This document shows positions 52,981 to 61,477 of a DNA stretch of 64,000 nt, piece after piece. Where the stretch lies: assembly GCF_010747415.1 (NCBI RefSeq), contig NZ_JAAGNZ010000001.1, forward strand, positions 806,001 to 870,000. The letters run 5' to 3'. The notes under the pieces are model-generated. The model was not told where the DNA came from. It made no database searches and was given only the letters and a program-made list of their open reading frames with translations. The stretch is from Spirosoma agri. Its GTDB lineage: Bacteria > Bacteroidota > Bacteroidia > Cytophagales > Spirosomataceae. The first letter of the stretch is position 1, and the number at the start of each line of letters is the position of its first letter. The position numbers were made by a program, and so were the translations under genes.

Positions 52981-53942
52981 TCAGTGGATAAGGTCTTTAT
53001 ACATTAAACGTCCAATGACGTTAGAAAGCATATAGTCAACCCGTTCTCCTTCTTTCATCTCACGAAAATTATACCGGAATCCGTATTCTCAGACGTAGTT
53101 CTGTAAGTCCTTTACTGAAACGTGGTGGTATATACCGAAAATTCCTCATTCGAAGTGACTCCAAAAGTTTTCTATGCCGTTGGTCTGAGAGTTTCAACTA
53201 ACATACTCACCTTCAAGGTGTTTCACCACTTGATGGTTATACAACAAATTTGCGTCAATATAAGTCCTAAATTCATCCGTCATCAGGTTTGACACGATTT
53301 TGACATGTTTACGAATGATGGGCTGAAGAGTGCGGGAGTCGGTAGAAGTGACGACCATAGCAACAACGCGACCGTTACGCTCTTTCATGTCGAAAATAGG
53401 GGCTTTTGTTTTCGTGCTACGCCCTTTCGTTCCTTTCTGACCCTGTCAGCGTGTTTATTCTTTTCCTTATCACCTACATACGTTTCATCGGCTTCTATCG
53501 TACCCGACAACTTAACCGCTTCTACTTCGTCAACAGGCTTGTTGAATGATTTCTGCTGAACAGCGTAGCGGATACGGTGAAGCATGAACCAAGCCGTTTT
53601 TTGCGTCACGCCTAAGTCTTTAGCTAGTTGGCAGGATGAAACACCTTTTTTGTGTGAAGTCGGCAGATACACGGCAATGAACCACTTATGTAAAGCGATA
53701 GGGCTATCTTCAAAAATGGTGCCTAGTCGAACGCTGAATTTTTTACAGCAGCCAGCACATTTATAGTCTCCCGACTTGAATTGATACGACTTCTGGCAAC
53801 CACACCGGGGACAAACGGGCGTCCCTTTCCAGCGAAGTTGAGTAAGGTGTTGCTTATAGGTGTATTCGTCAGAAAAGTAGTCGTTCAGTTGGACTAGTGA
53901 CTTGAATTTAGGTGTAGAAGCAGGTGCCATATTGTCGTTCAA
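52981..53942 (-). pseudogene. IS1595-family transposase, inactivated
   Basis: The first part (53942-53385) is intact-looking: zinc ribbon CPRCGCQKSYQFKSGDYKC, then TIFEDSPIALHKWFIAVYL, DLGVTQKTAWFMLHRIRYAV and the first catalytic region GTIEADETYVGDKEKN (DDE-type Asp). A frameshift near 53385 moves to a second frame (PIFDMKERNGRVVAMVV, LMTDEFRTYIDA with the second Asp, HQVVKHLEGEYVS). Three TGA codons then interrupt the C-terminal part, which still reads NGIENFWSHFE, GIFGIYHHVSVKDLQNYV and RYNFREMKEGERVDYMLSN. Stop at 52981. The enzyme cannot be made as one chain, so the element is no longer autonomous. Confidence 0.85.
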
Positions 53943-54036
53943 TTATGACAATATAATAGCGATTAAGTATCTGATTATCAAAATAGTTGTTCACTTATTT
54001 CAATCACTTATCATATTATTTTCCCGTCTATTTGTG

Positions 54037-54066
54037 TATTGGGGTCGTCAAGTATATAATTACCTT
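54037..54066 (-). repeat. Right terminal inverted repeat of the IS1595-type element
   Basis: Reads inward on the minus strand AAGG-T-AATTATATAC-TTGACGACCCC-AATA, the partner of 51406-51436. It lies about 95 bases upstream of the transposase start, a normal distance for an IS end. Confidence 0.65.
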
Positions 54067-54217
54067 AGTAAAACAGAACATAAAATTCTTTATTACATTA
54101 CTAGTTTACTTTTTAAATGCTATTTTATAACTACACTTCCTCTTCAAAGTTATCCTGATTTTAATAACTAAAAGCTGTACATTACCACACTATTGGCAAT
54201 ATTTATGTAACGATACA

Positions 54218-54913
54218 TTAAAAATCGTCAATAATTGTATTACGAAGATGTTTCGCGATACCATCAACATCTGGAAAAATACTACTTGCGTTTATTCCAT
54301 ATGTATTCAATTTTCGTCTAAAATCTTTTTTCAGTTGATTAGGAAAAATAACTTTTCTTATTCTGTTTGGATTGAGCAGTTCATTCAATTCAATTTTAGG
54401 GTCTTCTTGAATTGTAAAATATCCAAATTGGTTTTTTATACGACTTGTGACATGTGGAATAGAAAGTAGCTTTACTTCATTAGTGTCAAATGGACTGTGG
54501 TCGGGAATATCATAAATGATTCCTTCTTTTTTTATTAGAATATAAACTGAAAAATTATCTGTTTGAATATCGTCTAAATCACTTTCTGTAGCAAAGTAGA
54601 GCGCTATAAGAGGATTGGATGTCCAATCCAACAGTCTAGTTGGCAAGCCATGGTGCTGGGCTATGGCTAACCATTCCCAATCATTTACCGGCCTATGTGA
54701 AAGAAATGGTAAAGCTTGATTTTTAAAAATTTTAAAAATTGTTTTCTCATTGAAATAGCTACCAAGGCTTATATCTATTCTACCAATTGTAGGAATTAAT
54801 TTGTATGATTCCTTTTTTACACCTCTAAAGAAATATCGCGTATCGGGTTCAAATTGATTGAACTTTTCATTAAAATCGTCGAATGAATTGAGATGAATTT
54901 CCTCCATATACAT
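54218..54913 (-). CDS. FRG-domain protein
   Basis: 231 residues; ATGs at 54913 and 54907 are both possible. The FRG domain is named for its Phe-Arg-Gly start, here TRYFFRGVKKESYKLIPTIG near residue 25. The second conserved block EWLAIAQHHGLPTRLLDWTS, NPLIALYFAT near 80-110 is also clear, as is SRIKNQFGYFTIQEDP further on. FRG proteins are frequent in phages, prophages and defence islands of bacteria; their biochemical role is not settled. It is a lone gene just outside the right end of the IS1595-type element. Confidence 0.9.
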   Translation of the reverse strand: MYMEEIHLNSFDDFNEKFNQFEPDTRYFFRGVKKESYKLIPTIGRIDISLGSYFNEKTIFKIFKNQALPFLSHRPVNDWEWLAIAQHHGLPTRLLDWTSNPLIALYFATESDLDDIQTDNFSVYILIKKEGIIYDIPDHSPFDTNEVKLLSIPHVTSRIKNQFGYFTIQEDPKIELNELLNPNRIRKVIFPNQLKKDFRRKLNTYGINASSIFPDVDGIAKHLRNTIIDDF

Positions 54914-55626
54914 TGCCTGTTGATTAAATTTAATTACAGCTGATTATAGTATTTCAATAGAAAATACGCATCTACATTGTAGTATTCCTAATCTTAGTTG
55001 TCATGTGTTTAGTCTGCAACTAGATACCATACTACAAATTCAATTCTAAATAATTAGACGTTTCTCGTGTCAGCGGAGACTCGCCTAATTAGTCAAAAAG
55101 CTAGCCTGTTTGACCGTATCACTTGTCGACAAGAATCTAACTCATGTATAGCAAAGAACTGGATTTACACCATCAACCAAAAACCTGTCGAAGGTTGCTC
55201 TGCTTTTACTGATTGCATTATTTATTTCAACATCTTCATGCTCAAGGTTAGAAATGCCTGTCTCGCTGACAACTTTGCTTGGTTTAGTAGTGCATGGTGA
55301 GTTATGTGCAAATGAAAGAATGAAAAAAATTTTGCATAAAAATGTGTTGTGAACAGTTTTTAAAATTTTAGGCGTTCACCCTGTCAACCGGAACTTTAAT
55401 AATTAGCTAAAATATTTGCCTGTTGAGATGGATAAACTGTCGCCAGAACCTGCCTTGAACTTCCCCTTTGGCCAGTTCACCCAATACTTACAGGAACTGA
55501 TGGATGAGAAAGCAACTCAAAACTATACAAATAGCGTTTAGCTTTATATCCTTTGCTGGTTAGGCTGTAGACTCTATTTCGGGAGGAGAATCTTGTCAGT
55601 GGAGAAATACAAAGTACAAAGCGTTA
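54914..55626. other. Intergenic stretch with coding remnants
   Basis: About 710 AT-rich bases with no full gene. On the minus strand near 55300-55140 a frame without start codon reads protein-like (SNLEHEDVEINNAISKSRAT), and a 37-residue ORF lies at 55428-55541. Both may be remnants of lost genes. Confidence 0.4.
55428..55541 (+). CDS. Short ORF, possible gene fragment
   Basis: 37 residues starting MDKLSPEPALNFPFGQFTQY, with a base composition closer to the chromosome than to the island. It has an ATG and a stop but no recognisable family, and could be the leftover start of a longer gene. Confidence 0.25.
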   Translation: MDKLSPEPALNFPFGQFTQYLQELMDEKATQNYTNSV

Positions 55627-56673
55627 CTACCACCCATAGAAAGTTCTTATAGCTTCAACTAACAGTCCACCCGCTGCACCGATGCCAATTTGCCATGTGC
55701 CATCAAGACTCTTTGCAATCATTTTAGTTATCCACCCATTCGTTTCAGCGCCAAAAGTTCCTTTTTCTTTGTTTAGGCCATCAGACTTTAAAATGGTTTT
55801 CAACTCATCTATATCCTGTTGGGAGACTTGATTTTCTCTGAGTTTCTTGGCCAAACTTTCAAAATCTTCTTTCTTAACCTCAATACGCACTTCGTTGCCT
55901 GTGTTAATCAAGGCTCCTTCTTGCGCCTGAATCACACCTGAGTTATGACTACCAATTATAGTATTACCGCCACTAACGTGAATGTTATTGTGACGATGCG
56001 ATTCTTTCTCCTCTTTGTGTTTCTTCCAATTTTCAAAACCTCCAAATTCAATTGCTTTTTCACCCTCAAGTGTCAACTCATATGAATCTTTGCTGATGGG
56101 CTTAACAAGACCGTGTCGAACTAATTTGTCAAATGCTTTTTCATACTCATTCGATGAACCTCTGGTAGGATGCGCGACATATCCCTCTTCGGCATCGTGT
56201 AGTATTTGATCTATGTGTTCAGATATAGTCATAGTTTGGTACAAAGCTGTATTTGTGATCGATGAGGCACGGAAATCACGTCCTTGAGTAATTCCCAAAT
56301 TGTTATTGCCTATAATTGCATTTCCACTTACGTAAATAGGAGGCTGATTTTCCCGTTCACGTCTTACCATGTCCTGAGCTTCGTAATCAGCGAGGTACTT
56401 CTGCCAGCCACCATTATCGAAAACATCAATACCTTTTGCCATTATATTAATGGCTGTTTCTGGCTGGCCAACTCCTTGGCACCTCTTGGCTACACCATGT
56501 TCATACATTTTGCTACGAACCTTTAACTCCATATGGGTATCATAGTCGTAATTGCTCGTATGGCAAAAATCTGGCACTTGCAAACAGCTACCTTTAAAAT
56601 CGGTGTTGAGTCGCATCAAAATGTGTTCGATAATATCGTCAACAGTGGTATCACTAGTATACTCAAATCTCAT
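55627..56673 (-). CDS. Hypothetical protein with duplicated VSGxxIIGxxNxG motif and hydrophobic C-terminus
   Basis: 348 residues. Residues 113-127 (IYVSGNAIIGNNNLG) and 231-246 (IHVSGGNTIIGSHNSG) are near-copies, each followed by a short beta-like stretch with Gln. Between them lies a winged-helix-like segment (EYEKAFDKLVRHGLVKPISK, SYELTLEGEKAIEFGG, about 177-212). The end (residues about 285-348) has SQQDIDELKTILKSDGLNKE and a hydrophobic helix WQIGIGAAGGLLVEAIRTF. A similar C-terminus ('DI.ELk...' then a 'Wi.kM..ka..g.W.i' helix) appears, as far as I recall, in AbiT-like and other predicted defence proteins; this is not proven. Possibly a DNA-sensing or membrane-acting defence protein. Confidence 0.6.
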   Translation of the reverse strand: MRFEYTSDTTVDDIIEHILMRLNTDFKGSCLQVPDFCHTSNYDYDTHMELKVRSKMYEHGVAKRCQGVGQPETAINIMAKGIDVFDNGGWQKYLADYEAQDMVRRERENQPPIYVSGNAIIGNNNLGITQGRDFRASSITNTALYQTMTISEHIDQILHDAEEGYVAHPTRGSSNEYEKAFDKLVRHGLVKPISKDSYELTLEGEKAIEFGGFENWKKHKEEKESHRHNNIHVSGGNTIIGSHNSGVIQAQEGALINTGNEVRIEVKKEDFESLAKKLRENQVSQQDIDELKTILKSDGLNKEKGTFGAETNGWITKMIAKSLDGTWQIGIGAAGGLLVEAIRTFYGW

Positions 56674-56994
56674 TTTTATAAACTATATAGACGTGCCCTG
56701 TGTCGCAGGGAACATGGAAATAAAAGTCTGATCTAGCTAATAAGGCCGTTCATCATGTTACAAAGATCCCGCCCAACAGCAAATGTTTTACTTACTCATT
56801 TCTAAACTATTGCAGGTAGTTTATCTTCTAATTACGAAATAGTTAGTTTGACAAACCTACTGAAAAGACTGAGGCAAACAAATTAATGGTTTAAACAGAG
56901 ACGCTTTATAGCTTTATATTTTTCTTGTTAAGTAGCAAATCATCCTTGTGCGTCCCGTAACCTCTCATCTAAAGGTCATTCTACGTAAAGTGAT
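56674..56994. other. Intergenic, nothing recognised
   Basis: About 320 bases upstream of the 348-residue gene and downstream of the 78-residue gene. AT-rich, no hairpin or motif stands out. Confidence 0.5.
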
Positions 56995-57231
56995 CTATAT
57001 TTCCTTATATGCATAATGAATGATTATTTCATCATTTTCAACCCGTCTATAATTGAGCGTGTTTACTAAATAATTTTCAATCACATTTACAATGGGAGTA
57101 GTATTCGCATCTTCGAAAGTATAATCTGGAAAAACTTGCTGATTTGCTCTTGCCCAATCTTTAGGCGTGGTGGCACTAATAACTCCGCAGTTGTTGAAAA
57201 TTATAAAATGCTTCTTATTTGTTCGGGGCAT
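56995..57231 (-). CDS. Small hypothetical protein
   Basis: 78 residues from ATG 57231 (MPRTNKKHFIIFNNCGVISA, TTPKDWARANQQVFPDYTFE, then VIENYLVNTLNYRRVENDEI). It looks like a compact alpha/beta protein and has a normal start, but I recognise no family. Small proteins beginning with a basic N-terminus and an 'FiiF.n.GvisA..pkdW' segment occur in Bacteroidota accessory regions; no function is known to me. Confidence 0.6.
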   Translation of the reverse strand: MPRTNKKHFIIFNNCGVISATTPKDWARANQQVFPDYTFEDANTTPIVNVIENYLVNTLNYRRVENDEIIIHYAYKEI

Positions 57232-57705
57232 GTGGCTTCTTTTTTTAATTACGTGATTATTTTAGGTGTTCTCTCGATCACCTAGAAACGAGAGTATAGA
57301 CCGTCAATCTAACTGTGGAGAAGTTTAGGCTGTCAAACGACGTACAAAATAGCAAGTAACATATGCTTGTCGGCTAAGTGTATCTTATCATACAGATGTT
57401 GAGGATGCAATAAACGAGCATATTAGCACCCAACATATCTTGAGTATAAAACCATTATATTACAAAAGTCTCATTGTCAGTACGATAGAATTTAGCGTCT
57501 AGTATTTAATGTAGTTGTAATGTAACTTATCACAAATGAATAAGCTAGTATACATATTTTCAACTTTCATTCCTTAAAATAATTAAACGGTAGTTGTTTG
57601 ACGTCTATCTTGAACTAACCTGACAACCAATAGTCATCTATGTATTTAGCTACTTTTAAGGGTGATAACATGATACTACTGTCAGAATTATGATTCATTT
57701 ACAGT
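57232..57705. other. Intergenic, nothing recognised
   Basis: About 470 AT-rich bases between divergent genes, so it should hold promoters for both, but I see no clear TAnnTTTG element at a fitting place. Confidence 0.5.
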
Positions 57706-58182
57706 ATGACAAATGATGAAGTCAACCTGTCATTTAGCGATACTAACATTAAACTAGCCAATGCCATAAATTTGACTAACAAAATGGGTAAGCTGAGAAT
57801 CGGAAAAGCGAATGAGTTGATCACCACGTCTAGTTACTCTGATACCGATATTGGCCTTATTCGGCAAACTGCCCTGATTAGTGTTAGTTTTTCGAAACGA
57901 TTTCGTATGGATCGATTACCGGAAACATTGACCAACCTAGACATGGCTGTATCATATTTATCTATCCTGTTGCCAGTTGACCGTAACTCTAACTATAATT
58001 TTAATGTCAGTATGATAAATGGCGGGTTCACCTATCCAACCAACGGTTCTGTTGTATTGATGAACCAATCAGCAACTGATTTATACAGTCGTCTCATCAA
58101 AAAGTACTCTGGAACAGTCGGAAAAGGCACTGGCTCAAAAGTTCAGTTAGTAGGTACTTATATTACGGTTGGATTCAAGTGA
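57706..58182 (+). CDS. Hypothetical protein
   Basis: 158 residues from ATG 57706, rich in Asn, Ser and Thr (MTNDEVNLSFSDTNIKLANA, then KLRIGKANELITTSSYSDTD, MAVSYLSILLPVDRNSNYNF). It has no signal peptide, membrane segment or known motif; strands alternate with polar loops. It faces a long non-coding stretch with TTGCCA repeats. Possibly an accessory protein of the neighbouring replication region, but nothing in the sequence says so. Confidence 0.55.
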   Translation: MTNDEVNLSFSDTNIKLANAINLTNKMGKLRIGKANELITTSSYSDTDIGLIRQTALISVSFSKRFRMDRLPETLTNLDMAVSYLSILLPVDRNSNYNFNVSMINGGFTYPTNGSVVLMNQSATDLYSRLIKKYSGTVGKGTGSKVQLVGTYITVGFK

Positions 58183-58222
58183 ACAGGAGAATAACCTTAC
58201 TTAGTTAGATCATTATGAAAGG

Positions 58223-58450
58223 TGGCAAAGTGTAGCTATTTGACCACTGCCACCTCTTTTACCACAATACTGATAGTGGCAATAATGAATACCGGTTTTT
58301 GAATTTGCCACTATACAGGTTTGCCACCACTGGCAATACAAATCATGAAGATGATAATAATTAATATGTACCATAATTCATTGCCATCTTTTTGATTTCA
58401 TTATGAGTAGTGGCAACATGTGTAAAGGTAATTACCCTGTATTGCCACTA
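58223..58450. repeat. Iteron-like cluster of TTGCCA/TGGCAA sites
   Basis: About eight copies in either orientation within 230 bases, many as AGTGGCAAT or TTGCCACTA: near 58223, 58248, 58277, 58305, 58321, 58332, 58381, 58411 and 58442. Two face each other exactly (TTGCCA-CCAC-TGGCAA, from 58321). The same motif recurs at 61427-61533. Confidence 0.55.
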
Positions 58451-59687
58451 GCTATCCTATTATCAAACTACTGAATACTGATTCATTATTGCTGCAACTA
58501 GTTTTTGTACACCGACTATGTAAAACCAAGTTTACTACGAAAGCGTGTAGATAACAATAGGCAAAAGATTTAATTCGTCTGCTGCTTATATTTCAGTCAA
58601 ATTTAGAGAAACTAAACACCGAATTGGTTGTTTAGTTCATAAAATTATTTATCCATTGCGAAATAAACAAATAAAGATCGATTTAAGGCCCATCACAGCC
58701 TCAAGGTTGAGTTAAATTACAAAAGATATACAACTAGATCATTTAAATAAAGTAACTGCTTACATGTCATTTGTGAGCGTCATTCTCCAGAACATCTATA
58801 TTTTTTCCAATTGATAAATTCTAGTGATCAGATTTTCTCTTCCAACATTGGTGGTAACCCTAATAGTTTGGTTAATTCTTAATTTACTGTTTGATCTGTA
58901 AACAAAAAAAACACATAAAGCGACGTCTAAATAATTTAACAGGTGATGAAAATAACTGCATCAACCAATTACGAGTTTTGTTGTTACATGTAATTTTTAG
59001 ATTACTATAAAGTTTAAGTTTTTACATTAGTGATTGGCTAAAAATTAACCATATAACAACATAATAATTTTACCTTAAAAGTCTAACTATCAACACTTTA
59101 TAAAAAATTTACTGAAGTACCCAGATTCTTCCCTTATATTATACCCCTTCAAATAGTTTAATTACTACTTTTATACTTATTTAATCTTTATTATTATATT
59201 ATAGCTCACTCTATTCATTAATTCATACTCATAATAGTTCTATTGTATGTTAATACTTTTACTCTAACCATTCAACCTATTTTTAATAAATTTTATACTT
59301 ATTTTTTTTCTTGTTTAACAAATAAGTCAAATAGTTTTATGTATTTATTTGCAGATAGTCAACCTTTGAATCAACAATTTAGCAATTAACCTTAAAAAGG
59401 ATAAATCAATTACTAATCTTTCAGTATATTTTTACTTAATTCTGTTTATTTATTTCTTTTTATTCACTAGTGTTCACTAATTTAATTTAAAAAATAGTTC
59501 ATTTTAAATTTTCATAATTTGTCTCACGTATAAGATAGTTTTCATTATTAACTAGAATGCTTTCTTAGTAACGGTAGTGGCAGCTTTATCTTCGATTTAA
59601 TTATTACCATTATCAGTTTCCTAACAACCAGTTAGTCTAAACCAAATCTTATTTTAGCTTTTATTTTGTAACTAGTAAAAATAAATT

Positions 59688-59743
59688 AGAACTTATGCAT
59701 TGAACAAACTTCTTTTAGTAGCTCAATTCAATGTATAAGTTCT
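59688..59743 (-). terminator. Hairpin downstream of the polymerase-like gene
   Basis: Arms 59688-59704 (AGAACTTATGCATTGAA) and 59727-59743 match as reverse complements at 16 of 17 positions around a 22-base loop. It lies about 150 bases after the stop of the leftward gene and may end its transcript, although there is no T-run. Confidence 0.45.
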
Positions 59744-59891
59744 GAACAGTTATGTTATTTCAACAGTAGATACCTTTTCAACATCCACAATTGAGCTACA
59801 GGCAATTATCTCTACCTAAATGGATAACTATATCATTTAAGCACATATAACGTCTTAAATCAACTTTTTAGAGTTTTGACAGATACAAATT

Positions 59892-61322
59892 CTATTCAAA
59901 CTTGTCTGGATGCCAACGTTCCAATTTTAATTTAGGTGGTAGTCCAGTAAAAGCCATCAATTCTTCATACATGATAGTTTGCAATGGTTTCACAAAGGGC
60001 TCTGTAGTGGCTACACTATCATGAATGGTGAATATGGGTGCCTTGGGATGTTGTTTGGCAAATCGTTTCGTTATGACTTGAAGTACCATATAGGACTCGA
60101 TACATTGAAGTAGGCAGGGTAATACTTCTTTTTGAGTTTGTTTGAACTGACGTAATAAGGCGTCAACTGTTGGAAAAAGCGTTTGAAAGCATTTCTTCGA
60201 TTTTGTTGAATACTGATTGGCAGTATATAAAATCTCAATCACAACTTGTTTTACCTCATCTCTACTGTTGTAATCGATACCCATTTTTTTAAATTCATCC
60301 TTCATGTAGAGGTACAAATCAGATGGATTGTCATCCACTCCACTAACCAACGACTTATACTGAATAACATCATGATTGGTAAACTTTCCGAAGAAATCAT
60401 CCGAACTCATCAGACCATCTGGAAATAGCACAGATTCAACGGTGGAATACAGATCTTTGTTGATTTTGTACAGATTGATCGTTTTTTTATCGTCTATGTA
60501 TATTTCCTTCTTGAACAGGGCTGTTATAAAATAGGGTTGACTATTCTTGATGTCAATGGACGTTAAATAGTTACCTTTGTAGGTTATAAATTTTCTATTT
60601 TGGCTGGACATATTCGTTAATGCGGTATGGAGTCTTTGACCTTTATCATCTACAGAAAAATGAGTATGGCCAATAGATAAAGAAATTATATTCACTTTGT
60701 TGCAGTTGTATTGCGTTATTGGATTTTTCACCTCAATTGTATGCTTCCGTTTGTTATACTTTTTTTCACGTAGCTCAGGATGGAGAAGTAACATAGTACG
60801 TTTCCGTTCGGCCTCTTTTAATGCAGATTGATGATCAATAGATAGTGAACAGACCGGCCATAGATCTCTTAATAAGTGCCCATAATTAGGCTTCAATTCA
60901 GTAAACTTGTTCTTATCTTTTTTCTTTAGAATGTTGACGAAATTTTTACTGTAATCTACCGTCTTTATTTCAGCACTGCTAAATTTAAAAGTAAACCTAT
61001 ATCCGTAACTTTTTGCTTTATCACTGTTAGTACCGCGGATGAAATAATTATCTGATTCAATTACATGCGTACTGATGAAGTAGTCTATATACTGCCGGTA
61101 ACTGTGGACATATTCCTGCAATCGATTAGAATATAATGGCGTGAAGTTTTTAGTGATGTCCATGTTGTCAAGTAGTTCATGATCCTGAGCTGGGGCAATA
61201 ATAATCTGGCTCAAACAATACAGTCCATGATCCCTATTAAAATTAGAAATTCCGTAAAAATTGGGTGGATACTGGTCTAAATGCTCTTCAAGATTGAAGT
61301 TTTCTGGTACTATGGCTTTCAT
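59892..61322 (-). CDS. Divergent single-subunit polymerase-like protein (PolA/T7-RNA-polymerase class motifs)
   Basis: 476 residues. Three motifs stand in the order and form of right-hand polymerases of the PolA/T7-RNAP class. Motif A: LTSIDIKNSQPYFITAL, with Asp257 and Gln262. Motif B: R354-x3-K358-x7-Y366 (RDEVKQVVIEILYT), the exact Arg, Lys, Tyr spacing of the O-helix of DNA polymerase I and T7 RNA polymerase. Motif C: IFTIHDSVATTE with His434-Asp435-Ser436; HDS is the T7-RNAP form, HDE the PolA form. An Arg-rich segment (RLHTALTNMSSQNRKF) precedes motif A. No exonuclease domain is visible; the first ~200 residues are unassigned. Asp257 and Asp435 would bind the two metals. It is likely the polymerase or primase of the element's replication. 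I do not know it as a named family. Confidence 0.6.
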   Translation of the reverse strand: MKAIVPENFNLEEHLDQYPPNFYGISNFNRDHGLYCLSQIIIAPAQDHELLDNMDITKNFTPLYSNRLQEYVHSYRQYIDYFISTHVIESDNYFIRGTNSDKAKSYGYRFTFKFSSAEIKTVDYSKNFVNILKKKDKNKFTELKPNYGHLLRDLWPVCSLSIDHQSALKEAERKRTMLLLHPELREKKYNKRKHTIEVKNPITQYNCNKVNIISLSIGHTHFSVDDKGQRLHTALTNMSSQNRKFITYKGNYLTSIDIKNSQPYFITALFKKEIYIDDKKTINLYKINKDLYSTVESVLFPDGLMSSDDFFGKFTNHDVIQYKSLVSGVDDNPSDLYLYMKDEFKKMGIDYNSRDEVKQVVIEILYTANQYSTKSKKCFQTLFPTVDALLRQFKQTQKEVLPCLLQCIESYMVLQVITKRFAKQHPKAPIFTIHDSVATTEPFVKPLQTIMYEELMAFTGLPPKLKLERWHPDKFE

Positions 61323-61426
61323 TGCTCAAATTAGTAAGTAATAATTAGCTAGTAGAATGATTACAGCAACTAGCAGGGATGAAGCTATACTTATAGTTGA
61401 ACGAATAGTCTAAACATTTTAAGTGA

Positions 61427-61462
61427 GTAATGGCAACACAGAGTTTTATGAATTGCCATTAC
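61427..61462. promoter_or_regulatory. Perfect inverted repeat GTAATGGCAA/TTGCCATTAC upstream of the polymerase-like gene
   Basis: GTAATGGCAA at 61427-61436 and TTGCCATTAC at 61453-61462 are exact complements 16 bases apart, about 105 bases before the start codon at 61322. The motif is the one clustered at 58223-58450, and further copies lie in the end of the upstream gene (61512, 61528). It is a likely binding site for one of the element's own proteins. Confidence 0.6.
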
Positions 61463-61477
61463 AATTCCCGAAGAACA

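Larger units (their letters stand above)
51406..54066 (-). mobile_element. Degenerate IS1595-type transposon carrying passenger genes
   Basis: Near-identical inverted repeats bound 51406-54066, about 2.7 kb. Inside, reading leftward, are a broken IS1595-family transposase (53942-52981), a 276-residue gene starting four bases after its stop, a 179-residue four-TM gene overlapping that by 14 bases, a small ORF and a terminator just inside the left repeat. IS1595-family elements with passenger genes are known. The eight bases outside the GG ends (TTTTTAAA and TTAGTAAA) agree at six of eight positions, a weak hint of an old 8-bp target duplication. Confidence 0.6.
58183..59891. other. 1.7-kb AT-rich non-coding region
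   Basis: No frame of useful length. Its left end holds the TTGCCA/TGGCAA cluster (58223-58450); the middle (about 58500-59680) is extremely AT-rich with long T and A runs; the right end has a hairpin at 59688-59743. A cluster of short repeats next to an AT-rich stretch and replication-type genes is the usual look of an origin of replication, so this is the best candidate in the element. Confidence 0.45.

Noticed and set aside
53000-53220. UGA recoding (alternative genetic code or selenocysteine) in the transposase
   Set aside because: A frameshift also breaks the gene, and other genes in the window use TGA as a normal stop.
55067-55300. 77-residue rightward ORF
   Set aside because: Cys-rich random-looking sequence; the opposite strand looks more protein-like but lacks a start.
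58223-58450. CRISPR array
   Set aside because: The repeats are only 6-9 bases, occur in both orientations and at irregular spacing; no cas genes are nearby.
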